Source: Bartonella sp. AU18XJBT (lineage in GTDB: Bacteria > Pseudomonadota > Alphaproteobacteria > Rhizobiales > Rhizobiaceae). From it: a DNA stretch of 64,000 bases. Location of the stretch: the NCBI RefSeq assembly GCF_028618595.1, contig NZ_JAQITE010000003.1, forward strand, positions 1 to 64,000, read 5' to 3'. This document shows positions 1 through 8,611 of the stretch, in pieces. The first letter of the stretch is position 1. Each line of letters starts with the position of its first letter. The translations under genes were made by a program, and so were the position numbers. Below the pieces are notes generated by a model. It was not told the DNA's origin and ran no database searches. It saw nothing but the letters and a program-made list of their open reading frames with translations.

Positions 1-1
1 C

Positions 2-520
2 CCTTGTTACAACCTTCCCAAGCGTGAATGCTTAATTCTCGTATCTGGTTATAGCACCGCTTTGCGTGCAAAAATTATAGACCGTTGGCAAGAATTAGAA
101 AAGAAAACAGATTTAGCAAGTGCTTTAGAAAATCCCCTTACAGTTAAAAAACTTCTCTTAGAGAGCATCAATCAATTAGAAACTTTAAAAAATGAAGTGA
201 ATACTCTTAAACCAAAAGCAATAGCTCTTGATGGTCTAAAGCGCTCGGATGGCTTGTTTGGTATTATAGAGGCAGCAAAAATATTGGAAGTAAGGCCTAA
301 GGATTTAACAGATTATTTGCGAAGATATGGTTGGGTTTACAGAAGAATGCCAAGCAGTCCTTTATTACCATATCAAGATAAAATCCAAAAGGGATTAATG
401 GATTGCACAGCCATTACTATTCAAAAAAATGATGGTACAGAAAAAACCGTACCGTCAACAAAGATTACATCTAAAGGATTGGCATATTTAAGAGAAGAAA
501 TCTACGGAAATATGCAATAA
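2..520 (+). CDS. phage antirepressor (Rha/KilAC type), 5' end outside window
   Basis: The reading frame is open to the left edge, so the gene is 5'-truncated by the window rather than starting at the TTG at 62. The first visible residues ([21 protein letters not shown]) match the end of the Rha/Bro-type N-terminal domain of phage antirepressors. After a short coiled linker, the last about 100 residues ([19 protein letters not shown] onward, ending [12 protein letters not shown]) look like the KilAC/ANT C-terminal DNA-binding domain. Such proteins counter phage repressors during lysogeny control. The neighbours are a helicase of phage type and decayed genes, so this is the edge of a prophage remnant. 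The frame itself looks intact. Confidence 0.82.
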   Translation, partial: PCYNLPKRECLILVSGYSTALRAKIIDRWQELEKKTDLASALENPLTVKKLLLESINQLETLKNEVNTLKPKAIALDGLKRSDGLFGIIEAAKILEVRPKDLTDYLRRYGWVYRRMPSSPLLPYQDKIQKGLMDCTAITIQKNDGTEKTVPSTKITSKGLAYLREEIYGNMQ

Positions 521-597
521 TTAAAAAAAGCCGTGTTTTAATCAACGCGGCTTTTTGAAATGGATTTTAACAACTTTACTTTACGAAAAGAAAGAAT

Positions 598-634
598 GCC
601 TCTTTATTACACAAAACGTGTAAAAACGCAAGCC
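598..634 (+). repeat. direct repeat copy 1 (upstream of a hairpin)
   Basis: Copy of a repeat with core CTCTTTATTRCACAAAACG followed by an A-rich tract and CGCAAGC. It lies immediately upstream of the hairpin at 644-673. Its core contains TTACAC-AAAA-CGTGTAA, a short inverted repeat of its own. Confidence 0.65.
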
Positions 635-736
635 TTAATACAAAAAAGCCGCGTCCTTTAAGACACGGCTTTTAAAATCAAAACAACTAGCGACCCAAAT
701 AAACGATTAAAATAACCAACCTAAATATAAGAGAAC

Positions 737-780
737 ATCTCTTTATTGCACAAAACGTATCAAAACACAAGCTTTGATAC
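737..780 (+). repeat. direct repeat copy 2, with its own inverted repeat
   Basis: Second copy of the same repeat, directly upstream of the hairpin at 784-816. It contains a perfect 8-bp inverted repeat, GTATCAAA / TTTGATAC with an 8-base loop. The following hairpin reuses GTATCAA / TTGATAC, so the four arms could pair in two mutually exclusive ways, as in an attenuator. That pairing is inference from the sequence. Confidence 0.65.
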
Positions 781-1285
781 ATAAAAACCGTATCAAAATG
801 AATTGATACGGCTTTTATATTCCACAACTAATTATAGATCAGGAGACTTAGTTATAAAAAAACCAAATAAAAAATTACATATTTTGTGTATAAATGCAAG
901 TATATTTTTTTTCAAATTGCATCTTAAAATACATCATGCTATTCTTAACCCGCAGCGTTATTCTAGCGTTGCATTTCCGCCGTTCTTTAGGTTGAGAATA
1001 CTCTTTAAAAATCGCTATAAAACAAAGCCGTGTCAGTTAATTTTGACACGGTTTTTGTATATTAATGCTTGTAACTTGATACATAATGTGCTATATCCTA
1101 TGTGAAACTTGAGAAATTGTGAAAGCCTTGTTATGTATTTACGTAACGGGGCTTTCTTTTATGATAGGGGTTGGTTTTCTCTATTCCATTTGAAGGTAAA
1201 TGCATTAAAGCCGTGCCAATTATCTTGACACGGCTTCTGTTTTGCAATGCATGACTGTTGTATTCTTATTCAAAAGTATACGAAC

Positions 1286-1322
1286 GTCTCTTTATTGCAC
1301 AAAACGTATCAAAACGCAAGCT
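1286..1322 (+). repeat. direct repeat copy 3 (upstream of helicase)
   Basis: Third copy, nearly identical to copy 2 over its first 30 bases and about 80 bp upstream of the helicase start. It has no intact partner hairpin after it. Its position suggests the repeat may belong to the leader or promoter region of the phage genes. Confidence 0.62.
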
Positions 1323-1402
1323 GTTAAATAAAATAAAAATGGGATTCACACTGTAGATTCAGTGATTTATAATTATCATTTATCAAATCAATTTAAATCA
1401 TA

Positions 1403-2866
1403 ATGAATAAAATGAACGCTGTTAAATTACCTTCTTTTCAAACAGAAGAACAATCTTCTTTTCGTCAACCACCCCATAATATTGAAGCAGAGAAAGCTTT
1501 GCTTGGTGCTATCATTATCAATAATGATGCTCTTGATAGCGTTTCTGATTTTTTAAAAGCAGAGCATTTTTTTGAACCGTTGCATCAAAAGCTTTTTGAT
1601 ATCATTTCAAAAATTATCCAAAATGGAAAAGTTGCAGATCCCATTACTATTAAGCCCTTTGTTGACAATGATGAGAAAATTGCAGACATCACTGTATATA
1701 ATTACGTGGTGCGTTTAGCTACAGAGGCAGTCACAATCATTAATACTAAAGATTATGGAAGCGTCATTTATGATTTGTTTATCCGCCGCTCTTTAATTAA
1801 CCTTGGCACTCAAGTTGTGAATAGAGCTTATGATGCTTCTGTAGAACTTACAACATCACAACAAATTGAAACTGTTGAAAATCAGTTGTTTGAATTGGCA
1901 GAGAAAGGAAAATATGGGGGTGGGTTTGAAAACTTTAATACAGCCATTACAAAAGCACTTAACATGGCAAGCGTTGCGAAAAAGCGTTCTTCAAAGCTCT
2001 CAGGGATCGCTACCCATATCAAAACCCTTGATGAGAAAATGGGGGGATTACAAGCATCTGACTTAATTATCCTTGCGGGGCGCCCTGCTATGGGGAAAAC
2101 CTCTCTGGCTACCAATATTGCTTTTAATATTGCCAATGCTTGCAAGCGTGATAACAAAACACAAGAAAATGAAGGGGGTATTGTTGGTTTCTTTTCACTT
2201 GAGATGTCATCTGAACAGCTTGCAACTCGCATTATCTCAGAGCAAATAAAGGTTTCGTCTTCTGATATGCGTCGTGGTAATATCTCAGAAGAGCAATTTG
2301 CAAAAATTATTCACGCAATGCGTTCCTTACAAACAATCCCTCTTTATATTGATCAAACGGGTGGTGTATCCCTTGCACAATTGTCCGCCCGTGCAAGGCG
2401 CCTTAAACGACAACATGGTCTAGATGTCTTGATTATCGATTATATCCAACTCATGACAAGCGGTTCAAAGCGTTCATTAGAAAATCGCGTTCAAGAAATT
2501 ACAGCCATTACCACTGGATTAAAAGCACTTGCAAAAGAACTCAATATTCCCATTATCGCTCTGTCACAACTTTCACGTCAAGTTGAAAACCGAACAGATA
2601 AACGTCCACAACTCTCAGATTTACGTGAATCTGGTTCAATTGAGCAAGATGCCGACATTGTGCTGTTTGTTTATCGTGAAGAATATTATCTCAAAAATGA
2701 AGAACCCAAAGAAGGCACCGCCGAGTATAGCAAATGGCAAGATGCAATGGAGTAAGCCAAGGGTAAAGCCGAGGTTATTATAGCAAAACAACGCCATGGT
2801 CCGACAGGAATCGTCCCCCTTGCATTTCAATCCGATTTTACACGCTTTAGTGATTTAGAAAAATAG
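1403..2866 (+). pseudogene. DnaB-family replicative helicase with in-frame stop near the C-terminus
   Basis: The product matches hexameric replicative helicase DnaB, the 5'-3' ATP-driven fork helicase. It has a DnaB N-terminal domain (about residues 20-125, PPHNIEAEKALLGAI), the RecA-like domain with Walker A GRPAMGKTS at about 226-234, Walker B LIIDYIQLM, and the SQLSRQVE..R..LSDLRESGSIEQDAD motif. The frame stops at TAA 2753-2755 (450 residues). The same frame continues without further stops to TAG at 2864-2866 and encodes the normal DnaB tail (RHGPTGIVPLAFQ). One substitution (probably AAA to TAA) therefore removes the last 37 residues. The phage context suggests a prophage-borne or duplicated copy, with the chromosomal dnaB elsewhere. 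Partial function cannot be excluded. Confidence 0.8.
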
Positions 2867-2999
2867 GAGCAGAAAAATGCGTTAAAGAGAGCTTTAAATA
2901 CCCTTTGAAAAGCATTTGAAGACCCTTTGAGAACACCTTAAAAACTCTTTAAAAAAAATAAATTGATACAAAACATACTGGCAAAATATACAAAACCCG

Positions 3000-3904
3000 C
3001 TGGCAAGCTACAACCCGACAACAAAATTTACAGCTCGAGAAATTGCTCAATGGATATTTGAAAATTATCCAGATAAATGCCGTCAAAAACAAAAGCATTC
3101 AACGGCAATAATTACTCCTCTTAATAGTGATGCAGCCCTTATTCAGCAAATTGTTGCTGAAATAGGAGCAAAACGCCATCAGTTACAAAAGCGTTATTCA
3201 GAAATTAAAACCACTGAAGGACGACCACGGCAATATTATTTTACTAAACAAACAGATAGTGCTGAAATTGATGCAGTAGAGGACAATGCAAAGAGTAGAA
3301 CAGAAGATGGCTCTGTTAAAGAGCATGATCTTTATCCGTTATTATCTAAATTTTTATGGTCAGAGCTTGCAGTTTACAGCAAGCGCATTAATGAGAAATG
3401 TTCTCGTAATAAACATGGTGCAGGCGGAAATAAATGGCTTTATCCAGATCTCGTAGGGATACAAGATTTAAGCAGTGAATGGAATCGTGAAATCAAAGAT
3501 TGTGTTTTGCAATATTTTGATAAAAAAACGAAGCTTTGGTCTTTTGAAGTAAAAATTCTCATCAATCGTTCAAATTTACGAAAGCATTTTTTCAAACAGT
3601 TAGTAATTCTTCATGGGCTAATTTGAGTTATTTAGTTGCTAGTGAAATTGAAGGGGTTGATACATTAAAAGAGCTTCGAATGCTTTCAAGTTTGCATGGA
3701 ATTGGGTTTATAAGACTCAATAAGGAAAACTCTTCCGAGAGTGAGATCTTAATTCCTGCCAAAGAACGTAGTGATATTGACTGGGATACTGCTAATAGAT
3801 TAGTGGAAGAAAACAAAGATTTTCTTGATTATATTAAGCTCATTCGTCAATTTTATCAAACTGGCGAGATGCGTCCACTAGATTGGGATCATATGTATCC
3901 ATGA
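3000..3904 (+). pseudogene. HrgA/COG2958-like protein, frameshifted
   Basis: Two overlapping frames make up one protein. The first (about 3000-3626) begins with a helix-turn-helix-like segment (FTAREIAQWIFENYPDKC) and continues through NKWLYPDLVGIQDLS, EIKDCVLQYFDKKTKLWSFE and NRSN. The second frame takes over at FFQTVSNSSWANLSYLVASEIEG and runs to 3904 (RSDIDWDTANRLVEENKDF, LIRQFYQTG). This order matches the COG2958/HrgA family, often found near restriction-modification or mobile genes and of unproven function. A single-base indel near 3577-3585 separates the parts. No clear ATG start is visible: the frame opens at 2967 and CTG 3000 is only a guess. It is probably a dead cargo gene of the prophage edge. 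Confidence 0.75.
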
Positions 3905-4534
3905 GGGGTATTTTTAAAAAGACTCTATTGGTTAAAAGCTCTTTTTCAGAGTGATAAAAAACTACTCTAACTATTTTATTTGACTTATTATATTTATATA
4001 ATATATTGATTTATAATGATAATTAGTATTTTTTTAAACTTAAATGAGGGGGCTATCCTTTCAAACGATCTTATATTGATATTTTATCAATCAAAATTGT
4101 TTGCGTGCATCTCATGATTGGGATTGAGTAGGGGAGAAAAGTAAAAGTTCTATTTTAGACCCATTCTATTTTGTGTGTGAGACATAATTCCATTAGATAC
4201 TAGCTTTAATGATTATAATTTATTAAAAATTTTCTATTGTGGAGAGTGAAATTCAATTTTTTCTTTGCTTACATAAAGCATTGAAAATATTACTTCCTCA
4301 TATTGAAGTCTTCTTACGGAGGATTTATACAACTATTTCTTTAATTTCCATTGCTGTTCGCTTTGGTTATTATTAAGCTTTTTATTATCCGAAGTGAACA
4401 TTCAAAAAACATTAATTTTATAAAATACCCACACAGTTTACTCAATTTCTTGCAATAGATTTAAAAAAATAAATTTCTCTCACATCTTATTGTAAAGGGA
4501 GTGGGTATTGTCACTGTTTGCCATAATACTCTCT
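3905..4534. other. AT-rich gene-free stretch
   Basis: No gene is supported in these 630 bp. The first part (about 3995-4130) carries the AT-rich leader element shared with integrase relics elsewhere in the window. I recognise nothing in the remainder. Confidence 0.6.
3995..4130 (+). repeat. fragment of the integrase-type leader repeat (weak copy)
   Basis: Positions 4000-4024 (AATATATTGATTTATAATG and following ATAATTA) match, on the opposite strand, 21195-21219. Further downstream ATCAATCAAAATTGTTTGC resembles the leader of the relic near 21.1 kb (ATCAATCAAAATCATTTCC). Recognisable integrase coding sequence does not follow, so this is at most a leader remnant. Confidence 0.5.
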
Positions 4535-5059
4535 TTATTTATCAATAATACCGCACGCCAAACGCGCACCACCTCCGCCAAGCGGTAATGGTTTATCTGA
4601 TTGATTATCTGCCCCTAAATGAATGACTAAAGAGCGCCCTTTAATTTCAGAGATTTTTTTTAATCGTGGAGCAAGAACGCTCATCGTGGCATATCCTTGC
4701 TTATCAACATAGAGTGCTGGCAAATCACCAAGATGACCATTGACATTATAAGGTCCTAAATGTTTTCCGGTATGTTCCGGATCATAATGTCCACCTGCAC
4801 TTCCACCAATGATACCATCTTTTGTATCACATGAAGGATTTACATGCACATGAAAACCATGCATCCCTTCTGATAAAGTAGATAAATTAGGGATGAAAAT
4901 CAAACCGTATGTGGTTTCTTCAATTTTAATGCTACCAATAGCCTTTTTTGAATTATTATCTTCTAGTTTATAAATATTTACTTGTGTTGATAGTGCTAAT
5001 GCAGAATTTTTATGAATTAAAAATGCCATAAAAACCAATAATGATAATATTTTTTTCAT
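4535..5059 (-). CDS. sodC: periplasmic Cu/Zn superoxide dismutase
   Basis: It converts superoxide to hydrogen peroxide and oxygen in the periplasm, a typical defence against host phagocyte oxidants. A signal peptide of about 22 residues (MKKILSLLVFMAFLIHKNSALA) precedes the mature protein. The copper ligands fit H70 and H72 (GFHVHVNPSCD), H91 and H147 (VIHLGADN). The zinc ligands fit H91, H100, H109 and D112 (GGHYDPEHTGKHLGPYNVNGHLGD, abbreviated). The Cys pair is C77 and C169 (ARLACGII). The 174-residue length is normal. The ATG at 5059 is preceded by AAGG. The gene stands alone between a prophage edge and AT-rich DNA, so acquisition by transfer is possible but not shown. Confidence 0.95.
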   Translation of the reverse strand: MKKILSLLVFMAFLIHKNSALALSTQVNIYKLEDNNSKKAIGSIKIEETTYGLIFIPNLSTLSEGMHGFHVHVNPSCDTKDGIIGGSAGGHYDPEHTGKHLGPYNVNGHLGDLPALYVDKQGYATMSVLAPRLKKISEIKGRSLVIHLGADNQSDKPLPLGGGGARLACGIIDK

Positions 5060-5448
5060 AAAATACCTTTATACTTATCTTTAAATAAATTTTATCTATA
5101 AAAATATTTATAAGTTTCTTAAATTTAAGTAAAATAATTTACATAGAAATATTAGTTCTTAGAAAGAGAAAATAAATTAAATTACATTACATTACATATA
5201 AATATATGTTCTGAACATAACTCTCATTTTTTGATCTATAAAAAATATAGCTTTCATATATTGATAATTATATCTCGCTTCCATTTCTTCAAGAGATGCT
5301 TTAAAAAAGCTACTTTTTGAGGTGTAATAAAGCAATTTTAATAAGTTAGATATTATTTCATTTATAATAGATCATTATTTTATCAAAAACAGAATATATA
5401 ATTTGTTGATGATTTAATTGTTTTTCATAGAAAAAATGATAAAAATTT
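5060..5448. other. AT-rich gene-free stretch
   Basis: About 390 bp between sodC and the small genes. It has a short ATTAC tandem near 5180 and otherwise nothing recognisable. The sodC promoter must lie at its left end. Confidence 0.5.
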
Positions 5449-5790
5449 CTATTCATTATGAAATTTATAAGAGAAAGAATTATTATGATTCATATAAATT
5501 TCCCATAAAATACAGCATATGCCAACACTTCCTCCCATTCCTGATCCTATCAGTGCTCCTATTATCATTCCAGCAGAAAGTGCTACTCCTATACCCATTG
5601 CGATAACTGGACCAAATCCTGGAAGAGCAATATAACCATAAGCTGCAAGAGTTGCTGCGATAGCTCCTGATATGCTACCATTTAAACCGCCAATAAAAGC
5701 GAATTCTTTCATAGAATGGCAGTACTTTTTTAATTTTTTTTTCTTACAGCTATGAAAAGAAACGTTGCTGTAAGTTTTAAAATCAATCAT
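5449..5790 (-). CDS. small glycine-zipper membrane protein, unknown function
   Basis: I do not recognise a named family. The 113-residue product has a basic Cys-containing N-terminus (HSCKKKKLKKYC). A long hydrophobic stretch with repeated small-residue spacing follows (GGLNGSISGAIAATLAAYGY, then GVALSAGMIIGALIGSGMGG), a glycine-zipper pattern seen in membrane-inserting or pore-forming small proteins and some bacteriocins. The C-terminus is polar. I place the start at ATG 5790 because it overlaps the stop of the upstream gene by 8 bases, typical of translational coupling; an upstream ATG at 5835 would overlap it by 53 bases. It is probably co-transcribed with the PepSY-like gene. Confidence 0.6.
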   Translation of the reverse strand: MIDFKTYSNVSFHSCKKKKLKKYCHSMKEFAFIGGLNGSISGAIAATLAAYGYIALPGFGPVIAMGIGVALSAGMIIGALIGSGMGGSVGICCILWEIYMNHNNSFSYKFHNE

Positions 5791-6127
5791 ATTTTTTTCT
5801 TTCATTTTGAATGCTAACTGTTCCTGAATAGTCAACAGATACGAAAAAATGTGACTTTTTAAATTTTACTAAAGCACGCCAGATGCCTTTGTCATCTAGA
5901 CGTAATCGTTTAATATTCTCAAAACCGTTTTGCATAAGACAATTTTTAACTTGTGAAGCAGTAAATGAGTTCTGACCTATTTTAGTGACATTTTGATTAG
6001 AGCTATAGGTAAAGGTTTGACAATAAGGAAGATGAAAAACTTCACTGATTGAAGTAGTGACTGTCAACGAGACACATAAAATCATTATAAAAAAAATACT
6101 TAATTTCAAAAAATTATTTATTTTCAT
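5783..6127 (-). CDS. small secreted protein with PepSY-like fold
   Basis: A 114-residue protein with a signal peptide or membrane anchor (MKINNFLKLSIFFIMILCVS, continuing to about residue 26). A compact C-terminal region follows (TASQVKNCLMQNGFENIKRL, then GIWRALVKFKKSHFFVSVDY and SGTVSI). This matches the alpha-beta-beta-beta pattern of PepSY-like periplasmic domains: a helix, a strand beginning at the 'interaction with the residue' position, and a final DYSGTV strand. Such domains are small periplasmic proteins of mostly unknown role. It overlaps the glycine-zipper gene by 8 bases, so the two probably act together. The family assignment is tentative. Confidence 0.6.
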   Translation of the reverse strand: MKINNFLKLSIFFIMILCVSLTVTTSISEVFHLPYCQTFTYSSNQNVTKIGQNSFTASQVKNCLMQNGFENIKRLRLDDKGIWRALVKFKKSHFFVSVDYSGTVSIQNERKKYD

Positions 6128-7201
6128 CTTGTCACCATTTGTTAAAACAACACCTCATTAACCTCTGTGTTACTAACAAGTTCCCAAGATGATTTTATTT
6201 TTGTTATTATACTTAACGATAAAAAATTTTGAAAATCCATTGATTAAATAAAAATGTTTTTTATTATTTATTTTCTTGTTAAAATTAATGTTATAAATAA
6301 CTATTTCAAAACATTATTATTTTTTATTTGCTTTATAGTGCAAAATTTAACAGATATGATTTAGCAAGATATCGTTACAATTTCATCTGTAGTCTATAAT
6401 TAAGTTTTCTCTTATTTCATATCAGTATGCTAAATATATATAATAATTTTTAATAAAAAAATGATTTATATTAATATTACTTATACATTTTTTATTAAAA
6501 ATAACAAAAATATTTTCCACATCAGTAATAGATATGATTCAAAATGCAATATTAAACGATAGAGCGATTATATTGCTTATTATTGCTCATTGATAACACA
6601 TAGATTTATAATGGTGACTCATTGTTTTATATATTAAATAAGCATCGCAAAAATCGTATAACTTTCATTTCAAATCTGTTTTATTCTGAATCAGTTAAGA
6701 TCATTCATACATCATAAAAGGAGCTGGCTTATGATAAAAGGAATAAATAATACCTCTTAGAAAGACTCCTAAATATAAGGGGTGTTAAACATTAGAGGAT
6801 GATAAATATAATAATGGCGCCAGCTTATCTCTTTATAAGCATAAAAATGATAATATTTAATAGTTTTCCAGTTATACTACTAACGGGGTGTCATTGTGAA
6901 ACAAGTTTAGGTTCAAGATGTTACCTTAAAAAATGAATACTCTATTATAAGTTTTTTTTACAAAAACTGTTAAAGATAATCTGAATTATATTATCTTAAA
7001 AACATTCATTTTAGTTATGCATAAGATAAAATTCTAAAACATTCTTAAATATTTATATAATAAAATGTATATTAGAATATTGTGTTTTTACTGAATAAAT
7101 TTACTTTCAAAACACATCATTAAAAATAATTATTTCTTTGGTTATTGATACCTTATGAACTTATTATTATTTGTTTAGTTTACGTTATTATCCATTATTG
7201 C
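6128..7201. other. AT-rich gene-free stretch with an integrase relic
   Basis: About 1.07 kb. The central part (6600-6940) is a decayed integrase 5' end, listed separately. The flanks are very AT-rich and I recognise no gene in them. Confidence 0.6.
6600..6940 (+). pseudogene. integrase (DUF4102-type) 5' relic B with leader
   Basis: At 6600-6622 there is an AT element (TAGATTTATAATGGTGACT) like that of the other relics. About 215 bp later, sequence around 6798-6936 reads in mixed frames as DDKYNNGASLSLYKHKNDN then VILLTGCHCETSLGS. This aligns with the integrase N-terminal pattern GKYxDGxGLxLHKxxDG ... RYTLHGRRREMGLGS. Stop codons and a shift interrupt it, so it cannot make an integrase. The nucleotide sequence is also similar to relic A (TCTGTTTATCTTGAATCA and GGTGCCGGCTT regions). 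Confidence 0.68.
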
Positions 7202-8428
7202 TCAGTAGAGCTGTTTAGATGATTTTGTTGGAAATATTTGCATAATTTCCTTGAATCCATAACCGGGATACATTCCTTCGCGCATAAATAAATTACGTAA
7301 TGGTGAGAAACTATGTAACAAACCAAGCCCAACGCTTCGTATCATATGAACAGGTAACATGTGAGAAAGTAGAGCAGAGTTAAGTGTATGAACAGCTCCA
7401 CTGCGGATTAATATATCTGGTTTGCGGCACTTGTTATAATGTGCAACAATCATTTCAGAGTTAGAATTGGATATTTTATTGGGTAAAATATCAATCAAAG
7501 TTTGGACATCACGGAATCCTAAATTCAATCCCTGTGCCCCAATAGGGGGGAAAACATGGGCGGCTTCACCCACTAAAATTGTTCGATTAGCAGCAAAATG
7601 ATGAGAAAGAAGTCCAGAAAGCGGCCATGCTTGAATTGATGTTTCTAAACTTAGCTTTCCAAGCATTGATTGCATTTGGTTTTCGATCATTTTTGCAATT
7701 TCTTTTGGTTCTATATTCAATAATTCCTCAGCACGAGAAGGATGAACAACCCATACAAGACTAGATCTTCGGCCTGGTAGAGGAACCTGTGTAAATGGAC
7801 CATGTTCTGTATGAAATTCAGTTGATGTATTTTGATGAGAAAACTCATGAGAAAAGTTTAGAACAAGTGCTTTTTGTGGATAATTCCACTGTTTGACACT
7901 TATGCCTGCTGTGGCACGTGTAAGAGAGTGACGCCCATCAGCTGCAACAACAAGTGGTGCTTGAATGACTCTACGATCAGCAAGCGTAATACATACATGG
8001 TCTTTTGTGTGATGAAACGATTTAGCTGCAGAAAAAAATCTTGTAATATTAGGTGTATGTGCAACAGCATCGACTAAAGCACTGTTCAATTTTACATTAG
8101 GTATATTATAGCCAAAAGCTTTTTCACCAATTTCAGCAGAAGAAAAATGCACCGTAGGAGCATGCACAATTCTAGAAGTTATATCTATAATTCTCATATA
8201 AGATAAAGCAGCAGCATGTTTTTGAATATTATTCCAAATATTGAGTTTTTGAAGCGTGCGTATTGCAGGCATCATAAGAGCAGTTGTCCGCAACTCATCT
8301 GTGTGAGCAGGGGGGCCAACAAGAAAAACAGAAAGCCCCTCATGTGCAAGACTCAGTGCGGCTAACATTCCGACAGGACCTGCACCAATAACAGCAATAT
8401 CTTTATGTTCTTTCTTTTCAAATATCAC
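7202..8428 (-). CDS. UbiH/UbiF/COQ6-family FAD-dependent hydroxylase
   Basis: Aromatic-ring monooxygenase of the ubiquinone-biosynthesis hydroxylase family, using FAD, NAD(P)H and oxygen at the membrane. The FAD-binding GxGxxG fold is at residues 14-22 (VIGAGPVGM), the DG motif is ADGRHSLTR, and the second FAD motif is GEAAHVFPPIGAQGLNLGFRD (GD replaced by GE). The 408-residue length is normal. The start is GTG 8428. Which ring position it hydroxylates (UbiH, UbiF, UbiI or UbiL type) cannot be settled from sequence alone. It is transcribed divergently from pcs. Confidence 0.87.
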   Translation of the reverse strand: MIFEKKEHKDIAVIGAGPVGMLAALSLAHEGLSVFLVGPPAHTDELRTTALMMPAIRTLQKLNIWNNIQKHAAALSYMRIIDITSRIVHAPTVHFSSAEIGEKAFGYNIPNVKLNSALVDAVAHTPNITRFFSAAKSFHHTKDHVCITLADRRVIQAPLVVAADGRHSLTRATAGISVKQWNYPQKALVLNFSHEFSHQNTSTEFHTEHGPFTQVPLPGRRSSLVWVVHPSRAEELLNIEPKEIAKMIENQMQSMLGKLSLETSIQAWPLSGLLSHHFAANRTILVGEAAHVFPPIGAQGLNLGFRDVQTLIDILPNKISNSNSEMIVAHYNKCRKPDILIRSGAVHTLNSALLSHMLPVHMIRSVGLGLLHSFSPLRNLFMREGMYPGYGFKEIMQIFPTKSSKQLY

Positions 8429-8611
8429 AACAATTTGAACCTTTATCCATTGAAAAAATATTTTAATATTTCCAAATAATCACTCTCTTTTTATTATATG
8501 AACCTCTCCTATTATAGTATGTAATAAATAACGCGATATAAAAAAGTAACCTTTTTATGATTTTTTTTAAATGCTGAGTTATATCATCGGTAAGAAATGG
8601 CGTATTGATAG

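Larger units (their letters stand above)
524..1236 (+). repeat. array of six related terminator-like hairpins
   Basis: Six imperfect inverted repeats share the arms AAAGCCGYGTY / RACRCGGCTTT and are read as stem, short loop, stem, T-run: 524-556, 644-673, 784-816, 1024-1056, 1121-1156 and 1207-1236. The stem bases differ between copies but mostly keep pairing (for example GTATCAA/TTGATAC in the third, GTGTCA/TGACAC in the fourth), while the outer GCC/GGC plus T-tract stay constant. Each alone resembles a Rho-independent terminator. Six within 713 bp between two genes is far more than termination needs, which suggests several short transcripts or duplicated phage regulatory units. Confidence 0.7.
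521..1402. other. gene-free stretch between antirepressor and helicase
   Basis: About 880 bp with no credible gene. It is filled by six terminator-like hairpins and three copies of a longer direct repeat, listed separately. A 100-codon open frame at 803-1105 lacks a ribosome binding site and family resemblance and runs through one of the hairpins. Confidence 0.7.

Noticed and set aside
803-1105. 100-codon open frame in the hairpin array
   Set aside because: It runs through a conserved hairpin, has no ribosome site and low-complexity composition; the hairpins explain the sequence better.
524-1322. Possible CRISPR array
   Set aside because: The repeats are themselves variable in the stem, spacing is irregular (30-230 bp) and there are no uniform spacers or cas genes.
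6814-6936. 40-residue lipoprotein-like frame with LLTGC
   Set aside because: The sequence aligns with integrase relic B (GCHCETSLGS against GRRREMGLGS), so the lipobox is coincidental.
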